This document shows, in pieces, positions 58,001 to 64,000 of a DNA stretch of 64,000 nt; positions within the stretch are counted from its first letter, which is position 1; every line of letters starts with the position of its first letter. A program made the translations under genes and the position numbers. The stretch is from Opisthocomus hoazin (taxonomy: Eukaryota > Chordata > Aves > Opisthocomiformes > Opisthocomidae): positions 57,387,682 through 57,451,681 of the forward strand of contig NC_134418.1 of assembly GCF_030867145.1 (NCBI RefSeq). Direction: 5' to 3'. The notes under the pieces were generated by a model. It was given only the letters and a program-made list of their open reading frames with translations, was not told the origin of the DNA and ran no database searches.

Positions 58001-61000
58001 CTGGGGGATGAAGGGATTGAGAGCAGCCTTGCCAAGAAGGACTTGGGGGTACTGGTGGATGAAAAGCTGGATGTGACCCGGCAACGTGTGCTCGCAGCCC
58101 ACGCGGTCAACCGTATCCTGGGCTGCATCAAGAGAAGCGTGGCCAGCAGGTCGAGGGAGGTGATTCTGCCCCTCTACTCCGCTCTGGTGAGACCCCACCT
58201 GGAGTGCTGCGTCCAGCTCTGGAGCCCCCTGCACAAGAAGGACACGGAACTGTTGGAGCGGGTCCCAGAGGAGGGGCACAGAAATGATCGGAGGGCTGGA
58301 GCACCTCTCTTGTGAGGAAAGGCTAAGAGAGTTGGGCTTGTTGAGCCTGGAGAAGGCTGTGGGGAGACCGCCTTTCAGTACTTTGCAGCCTTTTCAATAT
58401 GTAGAAGGGGCTTGTAAGAAAGATGGGGACAAACTTTTCATGAGGGGCTGTTGCCATAGGGCAAGGGGTAATGGTTTTGAGTTAAAAGAGGGTAGATTTA
58501 GACTGGATATAAGGAAGACGTCTTTTACAATGAGGGTGGTGAAATGGTGGAACAGGTTGGCCCATCCATGGAAACATTCAAGGTGAGGTTGGATGGGGCT
58601 TTGAGGAAACTGATCTAGTTGAAGATGTCCCTGCTTATTGCAGGGGGGCTGGACTAGATGACCTTTAAAGGTACCTTCCACTCCAAACTATTCTATGGTT
58701 CTAAGACCTGGATTACATTTGTTGTACTGGCACATCTTTCAGACCAGTCACGTGTGCAGGTAATTATCCTGGGTAAAGTGGGAAAAAGAATACTGTTTCT
58801 CCCTTCCTTCCTCACAGGCTTTGACCTGCCCTGTAGAGGATCGAGCCCTGTGCCTGCTTGGAGGCAGGGAGGCTCGTGAGGGAATTCCAAACCAATGCAG
58901 CTCAGTCTGAGCGCTGCACTGTGCCTGGCTGTGCGGCTTCTGGGTCAGTTTGCCTGCCTGCAGGACACTGCAAAGTTTTCATTCAGGTCTTCACGTGCCA
59001 TGAAGTAGTGGTGGGAGGTTCCACCTGTTGGTGTGGAAGACATGGGTGATCACTGTGCAGCTTTGTTCTCCTGAAGCTTCAAACAACTCTAAACCCTGGC
59101 TTTCAGGCTGTTTCTTTTTTGCATGGTTCACCTAAGTGATTACTCCTGGGGTTGTCTGCTTGGGTAATCATAGTTGAGGTGGGCTTGTGTCATGGCAAAG
59201 GCCAACATCCACATGTTTTTTGCACTTTATTCATTTGTGCAAGTGAGTGTGGCAGGATTCTGTGTGCTGAGATGCTCTCTGCTTCTTTGCCATCAGTTAT
59301 CAGTTGGAAATCTGTTTGTGAGGAGCTGATGGAAGGGCAGTCGAGAATTGTTGCTATGCAAGTCACTAGCGTCCTCAACGTGAGGCAGGTTGCTTCCAGC
59401 TGGTCTTAAAGCTGGCTTTAATTTTGGACTTTAAATAACAGGACAAGATATACTGTGTGATACTGTGAGTGAAAGTGGTGTATCGAGCTTTGAAATGGAC
59501 CTGGTCTTACAGACACAAATTTTAAAACGATTTGTCACTTTCCACAGAACTGAATCCTACTCTTGTCAAAATGGGATTGTAGAAGAGTTTAATTACACAT
59601 TCATTTAAAAATGTTTGCATATATGTAAATTGTGTGTGTATATATATATTCACATGCGTACTTTTATACTGAAACGTGTAATAGTGTAATTGGAAAGGCA
59701 TTTTTAGTATGCAAACAGCAAATCCTCTTATCCTCAAAGAAAATACAGTAGGAAAATCTCCTTTACATTAGGTAAGATGTTAATCTGTCACTTACTGTTA
59801 GTGTGTTTATTTGTCATTCGTGAGCAACCAAGAAATTTGTGCAGTAGCTACAAGGGGGAAAAGACAAAGTCTGTAAGATAGGGCATTGTCCTGTGGGGGC
59901 AACAGAAAGTTCTGTTTTTATTACTCTCTCTTGACTTCAGCAGTAAAACAGCTTTGAGTTTGGGTGCTACCTATGAAACTAAACACTGATATGTTGGTTT
60001 GTTTTTTGTTTGTGTTTGTTTTGTTTAGGCACCAGTGCCTGTGAAAGGAGATTCTTTTTCCCTAGAAGGTACGTTTTTCCCAAATGCCATGTGATTTGTT
60101 TAATAATTTGCTTTAAAAATCGACATAGAAACTGCTGTGACAAAAAAAGGTGGTTTTGCGCACATGAGAATGGTAATAGTTTTATCCTGTCAGACTGTAA
60201 TGCCTGTCCCCTGTTAAACAGAATATGGGCAGAAATTCATGGGTGGTTTGTGGGAGATTACTTGTGAGTATGAGAGAAAGTGTAGTTCACGTAAAAAGAT
60301 AAGACTAAGTTTTTCTGTCACTGATCATGGAAGGCAAATGCTGACATTTATCCTTTTTGAATGGGAAAGGTTGCTTTGCGTTAGTTTTTGTCATTCCTCA
60401 CAGTAGCTGACTAAGCAAATAAACAGCCCCTTTTTCTAAAAGTGACATAGCCATACTTAATTTTCAAGTGTAAATTCTAAAGAAAAAATTCCCTTTCACT
60501 GTTGACTGTTCAAGAAATAAGAATGCATCCTACATTTTTATTTTTGTTAACTACTTTAAAAAAAAAGATATTTTTCTACTGGCAGGAGCTATAGAGAAGA
60601 CATGTGCTTTTTGAGATGGAGGGAGTTACAGAATCCCGAAGAGAAACATGAATTGAGTTCCAGATTGTTTGCAAAGTAACATCTGTGTAGTCCATGTCAT
60701 GGGAAAGCAAGTTGCATTCCATTTGCCCTTATATGGCATGCCAATAAATAGCATTTATTTACTGAATTAATACATCTCAGACCTCTGACAGACAACCAGA
60801 CATAATCTGCCTGATCTTTGATGTTTTCCAGGGATAGTCAGGTCAGTGTTGTAACTTGTTGCAGGATTCTTTCAGGCAGGCTGTTGAAGGGAACAGATAC
60901 AATTGCGAGGCTGTGTTTGCCTCGGCTGGGGTTAGGGCTCACCCAGCAGTATTATTATGGGAGGGGAGACAGCCGAAAGGGCACAGTGTTGCTTTTCGAA

Positions 61001-61097
61001 GTGTTTGTGTCTGGCTAGTTGTATAGAACTAATGTAATTCTTAATGTGTATTTTTTTTTTTTTTTTAGTTGATTCCTGGCACTTTTTTCCCAAGTGA
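21944..61097 (+). CDS. PPA2: PPA2, mitochondrial inorganic pyrophosphatase (complete, 12 exons)
   Basis: This enzyme hydrolyses pyrophosphate to two phosphates with Mg2+ in the mitochondrial matrix. Coding exons are 21944-22085, 23833-23897, 25575-25619, 34510-34563, 36972-37091, 39304-39390, 40690-40816, 48525-48652, 50442-50527, 52932-53001, 60029-60068 and 61069-61097. They total 993 nt and 330 residues, close to the 334 I recall for human PPA2. Residues 1 to about 27 are Arg-rich without acids, as in a mitochondrial presequence. The family I core runs from about 85 to 285. By alignment with the yeast enzyme, metal and substrate ligands are present: K100, E102, R122, Y137, the signature DNDPIDV with D159, D161 and D164, then D191, D196, K198, Y236 and K237. 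All junctions keep frame. Intron 7 is GC-AG and the rest are GT-AG. The cytosolic paralogue PPA1 is less likely because of the presequence, the WHF-PK C-terminus and the ARHGEF38 neighbour. Confidence 0.97.
22086..23832 (+). other. PPA2: PPA2 intron 1
   Basis: This GT-AG intron is 1747 bp. The first 600 bp remain in the CpG island, and the remainder is AT-richer with no recognised element. Confidence 0.85.
23833..23897 (+). CDS. PPA2: PPA2 coding exon 2
   Basis: The exon encodes residues 48-69, [17 protein letters not shown] to [13 protein letters not shown] is diagnostic of animal soluble pyrophosphatases. The acceptor is TTTTTCAG and the donor GTATGT. Confidence 0.96.
23898..25574 (+). other. 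PPA2: PPA2 intron 2
   Basis: This GT-AG intron is 1677 bp. No further exon, RNA gene or preserved repeat is recognised. Confidence 0.85.
25575..25619 (+). CDS. PPA2: PPA2 coding exon 3 (45-nt linker exon)
   Basis: The exon encodes residues 70-84, [15 protein letters not shown], a charged linker just before the catalytic core. Phase 0 at both ends means skipping would preserve frame. The sequence is poorly conserved apart from an IP and basic cluster shared with the remembered human NGIPMKKAR. Splice sites are CTATAG and GTACTG. Confidence 0.88.
26642..27058 (-). mobile_element. CR1 LINE copy C, short 3' fragment
   Basis: Antisense to PPA2, this copy keeps the 3' tail (TGAATCACAGAATAG on the plus strand), the short 3' UTR and the last roughly 110 codons of ORF2, including [18 protein letters not shown] and ending [10 protein letters not shown]1 similarity stops at CTCCAGTCCCCT. 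The flanking DNA at this edge is an inverted copy of sequence about 0.9 kb to the right. Confidence 0.92.
27056..27084 (+). repeat. 29-bp inverted repeat, left arm, at CR1 copy C 5' junction
   Basis: These 29 bases are the exact reverse complement of 27978-28006. The arm starts within the last three bases of CR1 similarity and then runs into unique DNA. Confidence 0.9.
27978..28006 (-). repeat. 29-bp inverted repeat, right arm
   Basis: This is the exact reverse complement of 27056-27084, separated from it by 893 bp of non-repetitive intron. Confidence 0.9.
33798..33866 (-). mobile_element. Degraded CR1 3' tail
   Basis: CATAGAATCATAG is followed by TTTAGTTTGGAAAAGATCTT and AAGATCATTTCA. This resembles the antisense of an old CR1 3' UTR (tail octamer, then the TTGGAAAAGACCTTTAAGATCAT-like block). 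It is heavily diverged and the boundaries are approximate. Confidence 0.55.
34510..34563 (+). CDS. PPA2: PPA2 coding exon 4
   Basis: The exon encodes residues 85-102, [27 protein letters not shown] contains the phosphate-contacting Lys100 and Glu102, equivalent to yeast K56 and E58. Splice sites are TTTTAG and GTAATT, phase 0 at both ends. Confidence 0.97.
34564..36971 (+). other. PPA2: PPA2 intron 4
   Basis: This 2408-bp GT-AG intron has no recognised element beyond a CT-rich polypyrimidine tract at 36941-36958 before the acceptor. Confidence 0.85.
36972..37091 (+). CDS. PPA2: PPA2 coding exon 5
   Basis: The exon encodes residues 103-142, including [20 protein letters not shown], the strongly conserved active-site stretch with Arg122 and Tyr137. 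Splice sites are GCTTAG and GTAACA. Confidence 0.98.
37092..39303 (+). other. PPA2: PPA2 intron 5
   Basis: This 2212-bp GT-AG intron contains a two-copy 20-bp tandem duplication at 37870-37909. Nothing else is recognised. Confidence 0.85.
37870..37909. repeat. Imperfect 20-bp tandem duplication
   Basis: Two adjacent 20-bp units both begin AGTCAGCAGTCT and differ at a few positions near their ends. Confidence 0.8.
39304..39390 (+). CDS. PPA2: PPA2 coding exon 6 (pyrophosphatase signature)
   Basis: The exon encodes residues 143-171, [15 protein letters not shown], then [21 protein letters not shown] is the PROSITE-type inorganic pyrophosphatase signature, and D159, D161 and D164 bind the catalytic metals. 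A Cys pair (156-157) immediately precedes it. Splice sites are CAG and GTTTGT. Confidence 0.98.
39391..40689 (+). other. PPA2: PPA2 intron 6, purine-rich sense strand
   Basis: This 1299-bp GT-AG intron has a sense strand strikingly rich in A and G and poor in C for most of its length. No gene or repeat family is recognised. Confidence 0.85.
40690..40816 (+). CDS. PPA2: PPA2 coding exon 7
   Basis: The exon encodes residues 172-213 plus the first base of Gly214, including [19 protein letters not shown] with D191, D196 and K198. It ends at CATG before the non-canonical donor GCAAGT. Confidence 0.97.
40817..40822 (+). other. PPA2: Non-canonical GC splice donor (GCAAGT)
   Basis: Joining at GC gives HGIDDV, matching the family. 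A GT four bases downstream (40821) would give HGKY followed by a stop. The other donor positions match the U1 consensus well, as is usual for genuine GC donors. Confidence 0.88.
42350..42385. repeat. T-rich homopolymer tract
   Basis: A run of almost only T, broken by GG-T-GG, is followed within 110 bp by an A/G-only run. The annealed tracts could be unstable or hard to sequence, so the length may be imprecise. Confidence 0.85.
45596..45608. repeat. G13 homopolymer
   Basis: Thirteen consecutive G residues lie in PPA2 intron 7, on the transcript-sense strand. Confidence 0.9.
48525..48652 (+). CDS. PPA2: PPA2 coding exon 8
   Basis: The exon completes Gly214 and encodes residues 215-256, including [35 protein letters not shown] and EFKDK. 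Y236 and K237 are the late substrate-contacting pair of the family. Splice sites are CTACAG and GTGAAG. Confidence 0.98.
48653..50441 (+). other. PPA2: PPA2 intron 8
   Basis: This 1789-bp GT-AG intron has no recognised element. Confidence 0.85.
50442..50527 (+). CDS. PPA2: PPA2 coding exon 9
   Basis: The exon encodes residues 257-284 plus two bases of Arg285: [19 protein letters not shown] to GGTIN. The IIKSTHxxWKAL block is a family hallmark. Splice sites are TACTAG and GTAAGT. Confidence 0.97.
50659..51563 (-). mobile_element. CR1 LINE copy D, 5'-truncated
   Basis: Antisense to PPA2, with the tandem ATTCTGTG-type tail at 50659-50680 and the 3' half of ORF2. It is very similar to copies B and F, with one in-frame codon missing (REVLPLY rather than REVLLPLY). 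The 5' edge falls within the codons just before the KFADDTK motif. TGATAAT lies at both edges, and an 11-bp unit is tandemly doubled at the 5' edge. Confidence 0.93.
50742..51561 (-). pseudogene. CR1 ORF2 C-terminal half (copy D)
   Basis: The frame is open from the truncation point through the RT catalytic block [10 protein letters not shown] and the C-terminal region to the normal stop after DKVLCSLL. It lacks the endonuclease and most of the RT palm, so it cannot be functional. Confidence 0.88.
51564..51585. repeat. AATTAATTGAT x2 tandem repeat at CR1 copy D 5' junction
   Basis: Two perfect 11-bp units directly abut the truncated 5' edge of copy D and are followed by AATAG. Confidence 0.9.
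52932..53001 (+). CDS. PPA2: PPA2 coding exon 10
   Basis: The exon completes Arg285 and encodes residues 286-308: [19 protein letters not shown] to IVQS. It corresponds to human [23 protein letters not shown]. It contains a second Cys pair (296-297). Splice sites are TTTCAG and GTAAGG. Confidence 0.95.
53711..53743. repeat. (TTTG)n microsatellite
   Basis: About five TTTG units are flanked by runs of T. Confidence 0.88.
56697..58701 (+). mobile_element. CR1 LINE copy E, old and frame-broken
   Basis: The same orientation as PPA2. CR1 ORF2 begins at codons for [15 protein letters not shown] and [16 protein letters not shown], before the RT, so this is the longest copy. The RT follows in pieces: [36 protein letters not shown], a frameshifted KFADDTKL, then [30 protein letters not shown] and [15 protein letters not shown]. 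The 3' UTR ends TTCTATGGTTCTAAG. In-frame stops (for example in AAGGCATAG near 56.9 kb) and several frameshifts show that it is old. It belongs to a different subfamily from B, D and F. Confidence 0.92.
57397..57861 (+). pseudogene. CR1 reverse-transcriptase remnant (copy E)
   Basis: This is the longest open piece of the broken ORF2, about 155 codons covering RT palm motifs A and B. The frame is lost just before the FADD motif, so the enzyme is dead. Confidence 0.85.
59631..59650. repeat. TG/TA microsatellite
   Basis: A short TGTGTGTG run passes into TATATATA in intron 10. Confidence 0.8.
60029..60068 (+). CDS. PPA2: PPA2 coding exon 11 (40 nt)
   Basis: The exon encodes residues 309-321, [13 protein letters not shown], plus the first base of Val322, a variable C-terminal linker. 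The assignment rests on splice sites (TTTTAG-like acceptor and GTACGT donor) and on phase: it is the piece that joins exon 10 (phase 0) to exon 12 (phase 1) in frame. Confidence 0.85.
60069..61068 (+). other. PPA2: PPA2 intron 11
   Basis: This 1000-bp GT-AG intron ends in an uninterrupted T tract before the AG. No other element is seen. Confidence 0.85.
61069..61097 (+). CDS. PPA2: PPA2 terminal coding exon 12
   Basis: The exon completes Val322 and encodes DSWHFFPK followed by TGA at 61095-61097. It matches the remembered human C-terminus VWHFLGK in position and in the Trp-His-Phe core, confirming the end of the gene. Confidence 0.94.
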
Positions 61098-61235
61098 TCG
61101 TCAGTGTTCTGAAGCTGCATCACCAAATCTTAAAGCCATCCCTTTTTTGAAGACAGGCAAAAGCACTAATTGTTGGGTTCCTGTTGAAACGACTTCCCAA
61201 CTCTCATGTAAATAAACACTGATGTTATGAAATGA
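61098..61235 (+). other. PPA2: PPA2 3' UTR (short form)
   Basis: Non-coding sequence follows the stop to shortly after the first AATAAA. The cleavage site is estimated at 15-25 bp beyond the signal. Confidence 0.7.
61211..61216 (+). terminator. PPA2: Polyadenylation signal AATAAA of PPA2
   Basis: A canonical hexamer lies 114 bp after the stop codon and is followed by a T/GT-rich downstream element near 61235-61265. A second AATAAA at 61867-61872 could serve a longer 3' UTR. Confidence 0.8.
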
Positions 61236-62469
61236 ATGTTTCCTTTCTATGTCTGTCTTTGTGCAGGGTGGAGCAGAGGGAACAGGAGGACTTGTTTGCC
61301 TGTTTATTTCTGAATTTCAGAACTCCAGAGTTGCTCTTATCCACTCATGAAGTGTAGTATCAAATGAGATGGGAGATAAGTTGTCTTCAACCTTGTTCTC
61401 CAGATTTTGGAATAATCCAGCCATTGGGTGCATAGAAGACAGTGTTAATTTGTATTTTAGGGCTTGTCTGTCCACCCTGACTGTAATCCTTTTCAAGTAG
61501 ACAATAATCTTTATGTAATGGGCTTAGCAGTTTACCTTGTGCTATAATATGCAACTGTGAACTGTTTCCTGAGTCACATTCACTTTTGTGCCTGGTTGTC
61601 TTTGCATGCTTCGTAGAGTTATGAGCAGAGCATATGTGCTTTAAAAAAAACAAATACAACTTAACTCCAAAGCCTAATTCAACTAGGAAGGGCTAATGCC
61701 ATAACAGTTGAAGTAAGGATGCACATGTGCTCTCTGTACTACATCCTGTTTTGATAACTTGTGTGCTTCATCACACAGGAAGGACTTTCTTTATGGAAAG
61801 CTTACATTTTTAGATTTGTGTATGCCTGAAGGCTTTTGGTAGTTCCTCATTCAATGAGACAAGGTCAATAAAATACATAGAACTGAACTTTGTGCTTTCA
61901 TGGTAAAAATATCTGCCCCTTTTTCTACTATGGGATTGTATCTGACCTGTCTGTGCCCACAGTGTTCAACAAAAACAAAACCAAAAAAAGCCAGCTGTTA
62001 AGTCGAAAGGGAGGAAATGATAACATAGACAGTTTTATCCAGCTTGTTACTGAGACCAAAGGTGAGCATTGTCTGCTTTGCTGATGACTGAAACAAAAGG
62101 TTAATATTACTGACACATGATGGAAGTGGAAGATAAAGAACTGGAAAAGTTAGGCTGTGGCTTGCCATAGAGAACTAACTTCTTTGGAAAGAAGAAGTTA
62201 GTAGTAAGAAAGCTTTTGCCTTTGGGAATGTTTCTTTGATTTAAGGAGATTATTTTCCTGGTTTAAAGACTTTCCTCTAGCGTATTATCCAGTGAGTGTA
62301 TAAGCACCAGTCACTTGGGAAATCTCAGTGTGGGCCTCAGCACTTATGAGTAGATGGAGTTCTCCTGTCTGCATAGAGTTATGCATTGTTTTGTACACAG
62401 AGTTTAGGTGTGGTATGAAAAATGCAACGTAAACTTGAGATACTAACTTGAGAAGAAGCCTACAATGAG
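61236..62469. other. Intergenic DNA downstream of PPA2
   Basis: No gene is recognised. The segment contains the possible distal AATAAA and an 11-bp perfect hairpin at 62174-62202. Confidence 0.7.
62174..62202. repeat. Perfect 11-bp inverted repeat, 7-nt loop
   Basis: ACTAACTTCTT and AAGAAGTTAGT flank a 7-nt loop, about 270 bp upstream of CR1 copy F. No function can be assigned. Confidence 0.85.
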
Positions 62470-63987
62470 CACGACTTTCCCTTGGTCGAGGAGGACTGTG
62501 TGAGGGATCGCTTAAGCGATCTGGATGTCCACAAATCCATGGGCCCCGATGGAATGCACCCACGAGTGCTGAGGGAGCTGGTGGATGTCATTGCTGAGCC
62601 ACTCTCCATCATCTTTGAGAGGTCCTGGAGGACAGGAGAGGTGCCCGAGGACTGGAGAAAGACCAATGTCACTCCAATCTTCAAAAAGGGCAAGAAGGAG
62701 GACCCAGGGAACTACAGGCCGGTCAGCCTCACCTCCATCCCGGGAAAGGTGATGGAGCAGCTTATCCTGGAGGCCATCATGAAGCAAGTGGAAGAAAAGA
62801 AGGTTATCAGGAGTAGTCAGCATGGATTCACCAAGGGGAAATCATGCCTGACCAATCTGATAGCTTTCTATGATGACATGACTGGCTGGGTATATGAAGG
62901 GAGAGCCGTGGATGTTGTCTACCTTGACTTCAGCAAGGCTTTCGACACAGTCTCCCATGATATCCTCCTGGGGAAGCTGAGGAAGTGTGGGCTGGATGAG
63001 TGGTCAGTGAAGTGGATAGAGAACTGGCTGAATGGCAGAACTCAGAGGGTTGTCATCAGCGGCGCTGAGTCTAGTTGGAGGCTGGTGACAAGTGGTGTCC
63101 CTCAGGGGTCAGTACTGGGCCCAGTCTTGTTTAACTTCTTCATCAACGACCTGGATGAAGAGTTAGAATGTACCCTCAGCAAGTTTGCTGACGACACCAA
63201 ACTGGGAGGTGTGGTAGATACACCAGAAGGCTGTGCTGCCATTCAGCGTGACCTGGATAGGCTGGAGAGTTGGGCAGAGAGGAACCTGATGAGGTTCAAC
63301 AAGGGCAAGTGCAGGGTCCTGCACCTGGGGAGGAACAACCTCATGCACCAGTACAGGCTTGGGGTGGACCTGCTGGAGAGCAGCTCTGCGGAGAGGGACC
63401 TGGGTGTCCTGGTGGACGACAGGTTAACCATGAGCCAGCAGTGTGCCCTGGCTGCCAAGAAAGCCAATGGGATCCTGGGGTGCATCAAGAAGAGTGTGGC
63501 CAGCAGGTCGAGGGAGGTTCTCCTTCCCCTCTACACTGCCCTGGTGAGGCCTCATCTGGAGTACTGTGTCCAGTTCTGGGCTCCCCAGTTCAAGAAGGAT
63601 GAAGAGCTACTGGAGAGAGTCCAGCGGAGGGCTACGAGGATGATGAGGGGACTGGAGCATCTCCCCTACGAGGAGAGGTTGAGGGAACTGGGCTTGTTCA
63701 GCCTGAAGAAGAGAAGGCTTCGAGGGGACCTTATAAATGCCTACAAATATCTGAAGGGTGGGTGTCAGGAGGATGGGGCCAAGCTCTTTTCAGTGGTGCC
63801 CAGTGACAGGACAAGGGGCAATGGGCACAAACTGAGGCACAGGAAGTTCCGTCTGAACACGAGGAGGAACTTCTTCCCTCTGAGGGTGACGGAGCACTGG
63901 AACAGGCTGCCCAGGGAGGTTGTGGAGTCTCCTTCTCTGGAGATATTCAAGACCCGCCTGGACAAGGTCCTGTGCAGCCTGCTGTAG
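62470..63987 (+). pseudogene. CR1 ORF2 reverse-transcriptase fragment (copy F), open
   Basis: About 505 codons are open to the natural stop. The frame contains [12 protein letters not shown], the RT region [18 protein letters not shown], motif [12 protein letters not shown] (near 62920), motif [12 protein letters not shown], motif C FADDTK (63184) and the normal C-terminus. There is no endonuclease and no genuine start codon, so it is a truncated fragment, but its catalytic Asp residues are intact. Together with copy B it implies recent CR1 mobility in this lineage. Confidence 0.9.
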
Positions 63988-64000
63988 GTGACCCTGCTTC
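62470..64000 (+). mobile_element. CR1 LINE copy F, 5'-truncated, recent
   Basis: CR1 ORF2 similarity begins at about the codons for [21 protein letters not shown] and runs past the ORF2 stop (TAG at 63985-63987) into the 3' UTR, cut by the window edge. It is the same subfamily as B and D and nearly identical to them by eye, but in the opposite orientation. The start lies about 1.4 kb beyond PPA2. Confidence 0.94.

Larger units (their letters stand above)
53002..60028 (+). other. PPA2: PPA2 intron 10 (7.0 kb)
   Basis: This GT-AG intron holds a TTTG microsatellite, the old sense-oriented CR1 copy E and a TG/TA run. Otherwise it is AT-rich DNA with no recognised gene. Confidence 0.85.

Noticed and set aside
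1..64000. CRISPR arrays, prokaryotic-type operons, tRNA or rRNA genes, complete endogenous retroviruses
   Set aside because: No regularly spaced direct repeats, cloverleaf genes, paired LTRs or gag-pol frames were seen. All reverse-transcriptase frames are CR1 LINE type.

Overview
The window is vertebrate nuclear DNA, almost certainly from a bird. The genes are split into short exons with GT-AG introns and start in CpG-rich promoters. The interspersed repeats are nearly all CR1 LINEs with the 8-bp (ATTCTRTG)-type 3' tails typical of sauropsids. Turtles and crocodilians also carry many CR1s, so the class assignment is strong but not absolute, and I cannot name the species.

Two protein-coding genes are supported. 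The left end holds the first two coding exons of ARHGEF38 on the minus strand (10777-10972 and 608-798), a Rho-type guanine nucleotide exchange factor whose remaining exons lie off the left edge. From 21944 to 61097 the plus strand carries a complete 12-exon PPA2, the mitochondrial inorganic pyrophosphatase. Its spliced coding sequence is 993 nt and encodes 330 residues, with every recognised catalytic residue present. The genes are divergent and about 11 kb apart, the same arrangement I know from human 4q24, so this is conserved synteny. Each start codon lies in a CpG-rich island (about 10.6-11.4 kb and 21.5-22.7 kb).

The rest is intronic or intergenic DNA with at least six recognisable CR1 copies: A (1-452, minus), B (14626-16145, minus), C (26642-27058, minus), D (50659-51563, minus), E (56697-58701, plus, old and frame-broken) and F (62470 to the window end, plus). 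B, D and F are closely alike and their reverse-transcriptase frames are still open although all are 5'-truncated, which points to recent CR1 activity. A short degraded CR1 tail lies near 33.8 kb. Simple repeats and a few perfect hairpins complete the inventory.

No CRISPR array, operon, tRNA or rRNA gene, or other novel multi-gene system was found. The most interesting signals are a GC-AG intron in PPA2 whose nearby GT alternative would create a stop, a strong-context internal Met that could give an untargeted PPA2, a 29-bp inverted copy of nearby DNA at the 5' junction of CR1 copy C, and an 11-bp tandem duplication with a candidate target-site duplication at CR1 copy D.
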